A DNA stretch of 64,000 nucleotides. It comes from Linum tenue (lineage: Eukaryota; Streptophyta; Magnoliopsida; Malpighiales; Linaceae). Each line of letters opens with the position of its first letter. The stretch's first letter is position 1. Of the stretch, positions 22,860 to 33,356 are shown piece after piece. Location of the stretch: NCBI GenBank assembly GCA_946122785.1, contig CAMGYJ010000007.1, forward strand, positions 8,138,909 to 8,202,908, written 5' to 3'. The notes below the pieces were generated by a model. That model was given only the letters and a program-made list of their open reading frames with translations, searched no databases and was not told where the DNA came from. The position numbers were made by a program, and so were the translations under genes.

Positions 22860-23113
22860 CTGGTAATTCTTGCAAATGAAAAATTTAATATGTTTGTATA
22901 TAAGTCCTAAAATATCAACGAAAAAAAAATTAGTACCTAAATTTTTGTGTATTACATTTTTGTATGTGTAGTTAAAAAAATCTCAAGTAAATGGATATCC
23001 ATAATCAACACATCCTCGTTTAAAGTTTGGAAACATTCTCAGAAATCCATATACAAAATGCTAAATTCATATATACTTCCCATCATACCCAACATAATTG
23101 TCATCCCTAATTT
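22860..23113 (-). repeat. MITE-like fragment related to 668-1150
   Basis: In reverse orientation this starts tagggatgacaatta (ending at 23113) and shares tttaactacacatacaaaa and 'gatattttaggacttatata' with the repeat at 668-1150. No second TIR is visible. Confidence 0.45.
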
Positions 23114-24069
23114 TATCCATGCCATATGCAATCCTTCACATATATTGATTTCAGCTTACTAATGAAAAGGTGAAAAGGGTTCTTGGAATGAACAGAAACA
23201 TAATGATAGCAGCAGTTAACACTTCTTTCCATTATAGCCGTCACAAACGCACAAAAAATCAGTTTATTATGATGAAGACACTAAACTAAGTAGTTGTTGT
23301 AAACACACAGGAATGCAACTTAGCGTATGAACTAAAATAACCATACTCTTTTCAACCTAATTCAATAAAAACAGAAATGCATGCAAAAAGAGCTTTAGTG
23401 TAAGAGGCAAAGATCACACAACTATCACCATAAAGGTGCTTAATTTCTGCCCCAACACAATTGACCATGACAATCTTAATAATTTACTGGCAGTATCTAG
23501 GAGTGCCAATGAAGTCAGGAGAGAAAGACTCAATGTAACCCAAACTTAAACGTAAACCTAAGTACCTAACACCAAGATGAGGGTGTAGCAAAATCATATC
23601 ATGGAATTGAAACTCAATTGACCTCACTAAAGCTCAGAGCATATGATCTTTTGAAAAAACAATAAAGACAAAAGCAATTGAGCTTACAACCAACGTTGGT
23701 TGTTGAGTAGAATTGGAGGAAGGAAGAAAGAAGCGATGAAGGGAAGGGCAAGCAGCGACTGTGGAGATTTCTTATTCTTGGAGTACTAATCGTTTTTCCT
23801 GGGAGTGGGATTGAGGTGTAGGAGCGAGAAGGATTGCAAGAAGGAATATAGAAGTGGCAGCGGAGAAAGTGAAAAGCAAGGCGGCGGCGGAGGATTTTGT
23901 GGAGCGGTTGAGCTTTTCGGGAACGGGGTGCAGGAAGGAACAGGGCAAGAGAGAGAGAGTAAGAGGCGTTTGGAAGTTACTGATCAGCCCCTCTGAACTA
24001 TGCGGGTTATTCAGCTTGGGCTGACGTGGCAAAGTGGATTTATTGACATTGCCTTATAGTATTTTGTAG
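23114..24069. other. Non-coding stretch ending in an inverted repeat of 3519
   Basis: Mostly AT-rich, with a GC-richer, purine-rich block at 23770-23990. The last ~55 bases (to ...tatagtattttgtag at 24069) are the inverted counterpart of 3519-3573. A short plus-strand frame with ARRIARRNIEVAAEKVK-like residues lies in the block. I cannot assign it. Confidence 0.4.
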
Positions 24070-25180
24070 ATAATAGAATTCCTCCTTTCATTTTGATTTT
24101 GGATTATGAATCTTCCATCGATGGTTTTATAATTAACAAAAATTACGCTTTCTGCAAATCAACTAATGGAAATTTATCTCCTAAAAAATATAAGTTGATC
24201 CTTCAAGGGCACCAAAGCATGTCAGTTACATAAGTTGACCCTTTAAAAGCGAGTTAGACAAAATCAGAAACGGATCATACCAATTTTTCGCGCTAAATAA
24301 TCATAATCAGAGAGTACAAATATTCGGATCTAAGACACTTAGAAAACACGAGACAAAATATATACAGTACCAACAAATGTGACAATAAAACATTTGTGAA
24401 ACACCGACAAAAGTCTGTTGTTTTGCTTACCCTAATCTTGCATGCCCTCTGTCACGTCTCATCATCACCAGTCATGAATTAATGCCACCACCCATTGTCC
24501 TCGAATAATTTTCACCTTCTCTTCTCTCGTATCATCTTGTTCGATCTTTCGGTTGATCAAAATAATGTAACTGTTCTTAGCTAGCACGAAACATGCACAC
24601 GATGGGGTAAATCGACAATAGCTAGAAATGGGAACAAACGGGCCGATGGGTTATCCCAAACCCCCGTACGTGCATGTTTTGTTCTATCTTTTGATGTGTC
24701 AAAGTTTGAGGATCCAGTACCCTTTTCGATTCATCACATCCATCCCCTTCCCCCCATGAACCACTAATGAGATATGACATATTTAACATGACTATGTAGT
24801 ACACTTTTGCATGTAATATTTTGTAATTTGATTTACATAGTATGTCATGTGAATTTTTAACGGCTCGCAATTCATTCTATCGACCCGTGATTATCGATAG
24901 CTCGGGCATGGTTAGAGATTGGCGGGATCATGGAGAAGGAGACATTCACGCGGCTGGTTTGACAGTTTGGAGATGTAAAGGTATAGTCCTGATCCAACTC
25001 GATTCTATAGTGGCGATATTGCACTTGCTACTCGTCGTCGCGCCAACTTTGTTCTGCAATGTCACATACAGTCTCTAGTGAGCACAGTTTGGACCATTCT
25101 CTGTACACTACTCGCATCTATATAATGGTTAATTTCTTGGCCGATTGTTTGGCCATATAAGGTTTGTATATTTGCAAATG
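24070..25180. other. Intergenic, no gene seen
   Basis: No conserved ORF or element boundary is recognised. The last five bases (aaatg, 25176-25180) are the left target-site duplication of the solo LTR. Confidence 0.55.
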
Positions 25181-26915
25181 TGTTACGATACGAGCCATTC
25201 GTAATAATCTAGAAAGTTCTAGGCTCATTTATTTTTAGTAGTTTTATTAATTAGTTATTATTCTTTGTGATATTATTATTGTTTACTTGTCTTAGTAGGA
25301 TTTGGGATTGTTTTCTAGTATGTTTAGGATTTGGTTATTGTTTTCTTATAGGAGTAGTATTCATATTTGGCAAAATACACTTGTATAGCCAAAACTTTCG
25401 CGTTTGTGCCAATAATAGCCAAATTTGACGAAATACCACTTATAGCCATTTCCGTCCGATTCTTTAACGCTGTTAACGTTAAGTGTGACTGGGCAAACGT
25501 CGGAGCTTACGTGGCCAGCCACATGGGCATTTTTTTTCCAAAATCATATTAGGTGGAAATTGGCTTTTCTTACTATTATTAATTTAATGAACAAAAAGGG
25601 GAAAAAAGAAAAACCTTTTATTTCTCTCGTAAATCCAAAGCTTAAACCCTACACTGTGGAAAACAAAAAAAATCTCAAAGTCCCTCTGCTATACTCCTCC
25701 ATCTTCACAAGTCTCCCCTGCCGCATCATCCTCTCCGAAGACAATCCACCGCAGTGACGCCACCGCACTGCCAATCCAACGCAGCATCCTCTGCACTGTA
25801 GCGATGCCATCCCGCCGCCATAGCTTCCCTTCCTCGTTTTCGATACCCGTCATCTCCCCGACGCACTGAACTCGCACGACGTCTCGTCGAAGGAGAAGCT
25901 CCTGGAAGAGTAGCAGAAGCTCTCCGTCTCATCGACGACGCCGTCTTCTTCTTCTTCCTCCTCCTTCTCGCCGCAAGGCGCCATCACAATTTTTTCCCCT
26001 TTTTCAATTTAGTGTTCTGAGATTCCGGGTTCAGATCTCCGCCGACGCCGCCCGACCCGAAATCGCAGCTGTGGAGGCCGATTTTCTTCGCATAATTGGT
26101 CCTCGCCTGTCACTTGGCATCGTTCCTCGTCGCAAATTCCATCAAGTTGTTGCTGCAATACGTGGTCGACAAGTCGTGGAACGGTGACGACCTCGAGTAA
26201 TTCGGCGCCATCCTGCTGAGGGGCGGGCGGCAGCGGCAGTTGCTGTTGGCGAAGCCGAGGTCGTTCGTGGTGGTGGGCGGCGGGGAGGGTAACTTGGAGA
26301 AGTTGATGTCGCAGGAGAGACGGTAGGCGGTTGGGGATGAACCCTAAAATTGAATTTGGGGAAAGTTGGGGAAGATGTGCGAAGCAGATGGGTATCAGGG
26401 TATGTGAAGGAGGGTAACAATTTTTTTATTTAATTTATGATGTGTAAATATTAAATAATTGAAATATCTGACATGTCACTATTTGCTTATGTGGCGCTGT
26501 TGTGTCAACTGAGTTGGCGTCTAGTCAGCGAACCGTCAAATAAGTTGACGGTGTTGTTAACACCGTTAAAGTTTCTAACGGAAATGGCTATATTTGTCCT
26601 ATAACAAGTTTAAAAGCTGGCTATAAGTGGTATTTCTCCAAATTTGGCTATTATTGGCACAAACGCGAAAGTTTTGGCTATACAAGTGTATTTTGCCTTC
26701 ATATTTTGAGTAGGAGAAATGAGATGTTCTATGCCTATAAATATGTACTCACTCTTTCGTCTAATAATATGAGATGATTGGAACCCAAGTATCTTAGTAG
26801 TTGTAGCCTTCCCAGCCTCTATTTCTCTTCGTTCTAAAGCAATTCTCGAATTCCTTTGTTCAATTCTTAAGAGACACGTTACGTGAACGTTCTGATCTAG
26901 AAAATCCACCAAACA
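25181..26915. mobile_element. Solo LTR split by a MULE
   Basis: Joining 25181-25368 to 26707-26915 gives a roughly 400-bp sequence that starts TGTTACGATACG, ends CCAAACA and contains a TATA-like cctataaatatg. It is flanked by perfect 5-bp repeats aaatg (25176-25180 and 26916-26920). No internal retroelement sequence is present, so it is a solo LTR left by LTR-LTR recombination. A Mutator-like element later inserted into it with its own 9-bp duplication. Confidence 0.8.
25369..26697. mobile_element. Mutator-like element with long TIRs and GC-rich cargo
   Basis: About 80 bp of near-perfect terminal inverted repeat start at ggcaaaatacacttgtatag on the left, with the reverse complement at the right end. 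Looser similarity extends further in. A perfect 9-bp target-site duplication ttcatattt flanks it (25360-25368 and 26698-26706). There is no transposase. The centre (about 25690-26400) is much GC-richer than its surroundings and looks like captured genic sequence, which would make this a Pack-MULE, but I cannot name the source gene. Confidence 0.85.
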
Positions 26916-26975
26916 AAATGTTTACATTGCGTTTTCATATGCATGCACAATTATTTGGTATTAGTTTTTGTATGA

Positions 26976-27287
26976 TATTGGGCCGAGCAACACACGAGAA
27001 GACGGAAGAGTCTCGGTCCGCAGCCGCTGTTCAGCCCAATGTGCACGTCGTTTGGTCTCCAACTCCCATACGAGTACGAAGAGATGCTTCTTCGTATAAT
27101 ACCCTAGTTGCTGTAGAGAATGGGTATAAATACTCTTGTACTTTGGCCACTAGCCGCCAAGTTCATTGATCTTAATAAGAGAATAGCTGAGGGTACTGAA
27201 CCCTCGTGGATTAGTCTCGATCATCAAACGATCGAGGATACCACGTAAATATCGTGTGTCTTGTCGCTATAATTTTACTATTTCTCA
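26976..27287 (+). repeat. 5' LTR of the Copia element
   Basis: Starts tattgggccgag and ends tttctca. It includes a TATA-like gggtataaatac near 27120. The terminal base pair has departed from the usual TG start. Confidence 0.9.
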
Positions 27288-27338
27288 TGGTATCAGAGCT
27301 GTGAGTTCCAGCTTTGTTGACAAGTTTGATTCGTCGGC

Positions 27339-28418
27339 GTCATGGTCAAGAGCACGGACGAATCCTCAGATAGCAAAGCGTCGCAGACTGATGGCGACGT
27401 GGAGAAGGATCTGCCTTCTGAATATCAATTACAGAATCCAGACAGTCAGGGCAATATGCTCGTAGGTGAGGTTCTGGCGGCGTCGCACTATGGAGAATGG
27501 TCGCTTGATACGCGGGATGCCTTGCTAGCAAAGAACAAATAGGATTTCGTTGATGGAACCATTGAGAAGCCAGCTGATCCGGTTGAACGGCGGGCTTGGG
27601 TGCGCTGTGACTTTATGGTGAAAGGATGGTTGAAGACCTCCATGGTCGAGGAAATCAGAAGTAGCATTCGTTTTGCTGAAAGCGCTCGAGCAACATGAGC
27701 GGATTTGAGCGAACGGTTTGGACAAGGGAGTGCCTCGCGAGCGTACGAGCTGCGACGCTTGATCAGCACTTTACAACAATAAAAGAACTCTGTGTCTGCT
27801 TTCTATACCAAGCTTAGAGCTTTCTGGGAAGAAGCATCGACGATCTCGTCGATTCGGAGGTGCACTTGTGGGCTGTGCACTTGTGACGTATCACGCAAGG
27901 TACGCGAACAACAAGAAAATTCCAGGTTGTTCAATTTTCTAATGGGATTGGACGAGCCTTTTGCCGCTGTTCGTACGCAGGTGTTGGCCATGAAGCCCAT
28001 CCCTTCTCTTCCCGAAGCTTACAACATAGCTGCTAATGAGGAGCAGCAAAAGTTGATCGCGCAGCAGAGACGACCCAAAACTAAGGTCGTTGTCTTCGCG
28101 CCGCACGGGGAGAATGAGCGTAAGACACGCAGCACGGGGGAGCGTGAGAAGCCTCATTGCACTCACTGTTAGAAGATCGGTCATATGCGTGAAACGTGTT
28201 ATGAATTATTTGGCTATCCACCTCATGATCGTGATCGACCAGGTGACAAGCAACATCAAGAAAAACGTCGTGGAAATGGCAGTGAGATGGCGTGGCGTGA
28301 TCCAAAGGCAGCGCAGGCAGAGGTTGAGCAAAGTCTAGTGGCTGGGTTTTGCTGTTCAACAATTAGAACAACTCAAGAAGTTTTTTTGCGAGCTCTCAAT
28401 CAACTGGGGAAGATCCTG
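27339..28418 (+). pseudogene. Copia gag remnant
   Basis: Gag of the plant Copia type with a recognisable LLAKNK-stop-DFVDGTIEKP block, a helical segment around RLFNFLMGLDEPF, and a zinc-knuckle remnant CTHC-stop-KIGHMRETC. At least four in-frame stops or frame changes interrupt it (for example at 27541-27543 and about 28168-28172). The MITE at 28427 lies just downstream. Confidence 0.85.
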
Positions 28419-28426
28419 TTGCAAAT

Positions 28427-28865
28427 TAGTGATGGCAATTTCAACCCGCCCCACGGGTATTACCCGACCTGACCCGCGATGGGGCAGGTTTTACCCGACC
28501 CGCAGTATCGTGGGGCGGGGCATGGGTATCTACTTCCGACCCGCCCTGTCCCGCCCCGTTCTAGACTCATTTTATCTCAATTTCTTACAATATCTATACA
28601 TATTTCTCCTATTTAGACTTTTCTTCAACTAGTTAGAGTCGATCTTTCAACTTGTTAGGCTCAATTATCCATTCTATTATCAATATTTTTCATTCTTAAA
28701 GTGTTTTTCCTACGTTTTATTGTAAAAAGTAAAATTTACTTGTATTTTTTTTTTTTGAACAACATGTAAAAGTGGGTCGACCCGCCCCTTACCCGCCCCG
28801 ACCCGTAGTAGCGTGGGGCGGGGCATGGGAATTGAGGTACCCGCCCCGCCCCATTGCCATCACTA
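28427..28865. mobile_element. hAT-type MITE (439 bp) in the Copia coding region
   Basis: The inverted ends tagtgatggcaat and attgccatcacta are flanked by perfect 8-bp duplications ttgcaaat (28419-28426 and 28866-28873). Both sub-terminal regions are rich in cccgccccacgggta-type strings that face each other, with an AT-rich centre. It has no coding capacity and interrupts the Copia frame between gag and protease. Confidence 0.93.
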
Positions 28866-31024
28866 TTGCAAATATGGCATATATGATTTCTGAAACTTCT
28901 GAATGGTTGATTGATTCGGGTTGCAACGAGCACATTACTATGGATGACTCGTTATTGTCAAAGAAAGAAGTAAACGTAGAGGGACAACCAGTGCGTATTC
29001 CGAATGGGGCAAACATTCCCGTTAAACATATTGGGTCTAGTACTTTGCAGTTTGGGTTACAGCTTAGCCGAGTCTTACATGTCCCTGAGTTCCGGTGCAA
29101 TCTGGTTTCTGTGAGTAGACTAGTGAAGGATAACAATGTCGCATTAATCTTTCTCGATGGTTTCTGCGTTATCCCGGACTTACACTCCAGGAAGTTGATT
29201 GGGAAGGGTGAACTTCGGGATGGACCGTATTATCTTCGACTGTTTGGGAATGGACGATTGAAAGCCTGCGCAGTTAGTGGAAGAAGCTCCATTTCGAAAA
29301 CAACGTGGCATGCTAGATTGGGACACCCCTCGTTGGAGAAGATGCAGCAGCTTGGTCGAGATCTTTCTGTTGTTTATAGTTCAAATAAAGAACTTTGTCA
29401 CTCTTGTTCAAGGGCAAAGCCGACTCGTTTACCTTTTTTGAATAGTTCGGTGAAGGCAAAATCGGTGTTTGAACTTATTCATGTGGACATATGGGGTGGC
29501 TACAAAATTGCTTCACTTAGTGGTGCATATTATTTCCTTACCATTGTTGACGACTTTAGTCGTGGTGTCTGGGTCTATTAGATGCGTTATAAATCAGAGG
29601 TTGGTCGTTATATTCAGTTTTTCTGCAACATGGTATGGAAACAATTTGGGTTACCAGTCAGGCGCATACAAGGGGACAATGGTCCCGAGTTCAGCATCGA
29701 GGTTCTCAAAGAGTACTATGAGACAGAAGGGATCCTTCTTCGGACTTCTTGCACTGATACGCCACAACAAAACGGCGTGGTGGAGAGGAAACATAGACAT
29801 ATTTTGGATACTGCGAGAGCCTTGAGGTTTCAAGCAAACTTGCCTCTTCGTTTCTGGGGAGAATGCATACTTATTGCTGTTTATATCATCAACAGATTGC
29901 CAACGACAACCACGGGTAAAACTCCGTTTGAATTGCTATTTCATAAGCCCGCTAGTTACCAACATTTGCGTGTGTTTAGGTGTCTAGCGTACTACAAAGA
30001 TACTCAAAGGCATCTAGACAAGTTTGCTGAACGAGGACGTACGGGTGTATTTATTGGGTATGCCGCGAGTCAAAAAGGCTACCGCATATATGATCTCGCG
30101 ACGAAGAAAATAGTTACATCACGCGATGTAGTTTTTCATGAGCATGATTTCCCTTTCTAGTCCGGTGTTGAAAATCAGCTCCACTGGGTGCCACGTCATG
30201 TCCTACAAGTTGATCCCCCAACGAGGACGAAGGACATGACTTGGAGCCACCTCGGTCGCCCTCACCCGTTCCATCGTCGACGGCAGGTGCCAGTTCCTCA
30301 CCGCCATCGTCCAGCCAGCCTTCTTCTTCCGTTCCAGATGCATCGCAGCAGCCCCCTGGTCCGGAGAATGGGCAGTTCCTCCACCAGCTAATCAGGCCCC
30401 AGCGCCTGAAGTCGTTCTTCGCCGAAGTGACCGTGTTCGGTTTCGGCCCAAACATCTGGAGCTGTACGACACGTCCACTACAGCTCGCAGCACAGCCACC
30501 CTTAGGGCTCAGGGAGATATTCAGGGAAACACCTCCTTTCATGTTCGCCATCCCTTGGCATCTTCTGTTAATTATGATAATTTTACGTCCTCATATTGTG
30601 CTTTTCTTGCTGCAGTTACAAACAATGACGAACCTACGTCATTTCAGCAGGCCATGCGCGATCCTCGATGGCGTGAGGCCATGACTCGTGAAGTCCTCGC
30701 TTTGATAGAGAATGGGACTTGGACTCTTGTCTAGCTCCCCTGGGAAAACGCACCATTGAGACGAAATGGGTCTTCAAAATCAAGTTTCTCCCTGATGGAA
30801 CGATTGAGCATTTCAATGCACGCCTTGTGGCGAAGGGGTACACGCTGATCGAAGGACTGAATTTCCACGACACTTTTGCACCGGTAGCGAGGCTGGTGAC
30901 AGTCCGGTGTTTAATTTCCTTAGCAGTTAGTCGTGGATGGCACCTTCATCAGTTAGATGTAAACAATGCGTTCAGGCATGGCGATCTTGAGGAGGAAGTA
31001 TACATGGAGATTCCTCAAGGGTTT
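28866..31024 (+). pseudogene. Copia pol, protease to N-terminal RT
   Basis: In order: protease with WLIDSGCNEHIT; the GAG-preintegrase HARLGHPSLEKM...CHSCSRAK; the integrase core with HVDIWGG, DNGPEF and QQNGVVERKHRHIL; a proline/serine-rich linker; then RT starting at ENGTWTLV and running to EVYMEIPQGF. There is a TAG stop at 29579-29581, at least one frame change in the 30165-30400 linker, and another around 30730. The RT is cut at 31024 by the Gypsy insertion and resumes at 42916. Confidence 0.9.
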
Positions 31025-33091
31025 TGTAACATCCCGAACCACGAATAATTTTTTTTCCAAGTAGCGGACGCATATAGCTCGCAGTTTCTTCGTTTGACGT
31101 CCAAACGACGAACCGTTTTCGCCTACAGGACCGTAGAAACAAGGAGAATTTTTAGGAGCCAATCTCTGGAATTTTAGAACTTAATTCCCGACTTGGAATC
31201 GGCTAAATTAAGGTGTGTGGGGATTAAGAGGATCTTAATTATTGCATCGATTATTTATGCTTGATTTGCATATTTGGATGGATGGATTACTGTGGGTGAT
31301 GACTTATTTGTTGATATGATGATTTGGTGATTAGTCTTGATTGTTATGGATTTTACGGTGTAAATATCGGTATTTGACAAGTTTCACCGTAAAAATGAAT
31401 AGTTGGATTTATTGAGTCTAAAACTGCTCTAAGAGATTTTTGTTTGTCTAAAATGAGGTTGGGGCAGATTGAGCAAAAGATTTCACTTGAAAATGGTTTT
31501 CGGATTAAAAACTGCATAACGGTGAATTTTACGAAAAGCTCGGTAAAAACGTGTTTTATTTATCTTTAAGATTTGGATCACTTCAAAATGGTCAGTATGG
31601 ATTATTAAATGGTTTGTGGTCTGAAAAGGATAAATTAGACAGTTGGTGGAGTTTTTATCTTTAAAACGGTAAAAATGAGGTTAATACGAGATTTGCGATA
31701 AATACCGAGTGTAATATTATTTTCATGGTTTTGAGCCGTTACAAATATAAAAACTGGACAGACCTGTTTTATGATGATAAATGGAGGTTCTTGTGTTTTT
31801 GGGAGATTTTTAGATCTACCGTTTTGTTGAAATTTAAGTTACCGTAAAATAATTGTTAATACGAGATTATTGATACTTTATTGTCTAAACTGATTTTTAT
31901 GACCAGAACTAGATTTAATGGATTTTTGTGTCAATAAATTTATTTACATGAATTGTGTGAGGATTTTAATGAAGGAAAGTGAATTTTGAGTTAAGGATAT
32001 TTTAACCGCGACCGGGTTATTTATAATTATTTGCGTTGGCGCTATTTCGTGATATTGTTGATGAAGTTTGGATGAGGAATGGTGACATGGTACTGCTGAG
32101 TAGCTTTACTGGAGAATGAAATGATTTATGTGATTCGGTATTGGATGATGAAATAGTTGATTTTTTTAGAAACATCGAGTTGATAAACGACGGGAAATAT
32201 ATACATGGACTGGTTAATCCGTAAAACTACATTTTTCCGGATTGATTGTGATGGATGAGAAAAATGGAAATAGTTTGATTCGTGATCATATTAATTCACG
32301 TAGATATAGAAAGGGCCTGCACTTACCCTCACCCCTTGAGAGTGGGTAGATTTAGCTCGCTTATGCGATTTAGTGTTGTGGTTGCATGAGCACCACGGAT
32401 GAGTGTTGTGGTTAAAAACCACGGATTGAGTGTTGTGGTTGCATGAGCACTACGGATGATGATTTGCTCGAGCGGGGGTAAGTGTATGGTGACCTTGGCG
32501 CCATTAATAATTAACCGGAATTTTCATATCATGCATTGATTATGTGTTCGTGAAATTAAGTGATTATCTTATTGGATAAATTGATTTGGTGATGATTAGT
32601 TGGTGGATTCGATAATTTGATCGGTAATTTATATATGATGATTTAAGATGGCATCTAGAGTAATAATTTATGATTGATTATGATTGTTTGATTAGCTGAT
32701 TGCGATCCCAAAATTAGGTCGTGGGAAAGATCCACACACACAGCTTAGTTGCTGACCCACGTCTGTTTTCAGGCTCGCAGGTGCAACTAGGATCCTACTA
32801 CTGAGGCTGCCCTATCCTTCTGTACTACCGTCATGAGGTAGTTTGGAACACTGTTCTGTCATGGTCAACTAGGAGTTTTGCTTTGAGCGTTTGAATAATA
32901 AACCCACATTTTGTAAAATTCAATAAGTGGGTTGGGATTCGAATAATGAGTTTGTATGATAACGGTTTATGTTTGTGTTTAATTATCGGATATGATGTTT
33001 GAGATGATCGAGTTCAACCAGTAACACCAATGATTTGGCTGCGCGGTTGAACTACGGGTTCAACCTTAGAGATTATGGGTGGGGTGTTACA
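31025..33091 (+). repeat. 5' LTR of the Gypsy, internally deleted
   Basis: Matches the 3' LTR except that after ...gacgcatatag it jumps directly to ctcgcagtttcttcg. The 3' LTR has additional LTR-like sequence at that point, plus a Helitron. The missing part includes the TATA-like cctatatatgtg, so this LTR has probably lost its promoter. It carries three units of a gtgttgtggtt minisatellite (32372-32460). Confidence 0.88.
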
Positions 33092-33356
33092 AGTGGTATC
33101 AGAGCTCGGTTAGTTCGCTGCACTATAAGTATGTTACCTTAACTCGTGAGGATTAGCTACCCTCAGTCGGGTGAAGGTACTCCATACTCGTATTTGCACC
33201 GAGACTTTCTGGGTAATGGGATCAATTGTGACAAAGATATTTTGAAATTGATTTTTAAAATTTTTTAGGAATTGAGAAACGATCTTTGGAAGGAGTTTTT
33301 GTGGAAGAAAACTAAAGTTTGATTTCTTTTTCTTTCTTTGTAGTGACCGGAACAGT

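Noticed and set aside
26142..26420. Pro/Thr/Ser-rich minus-strand frame in the MULE
   Set aside because: Low-complexity translation of GC-rich cargo with no motif; the cargo is reported without naming a protein.
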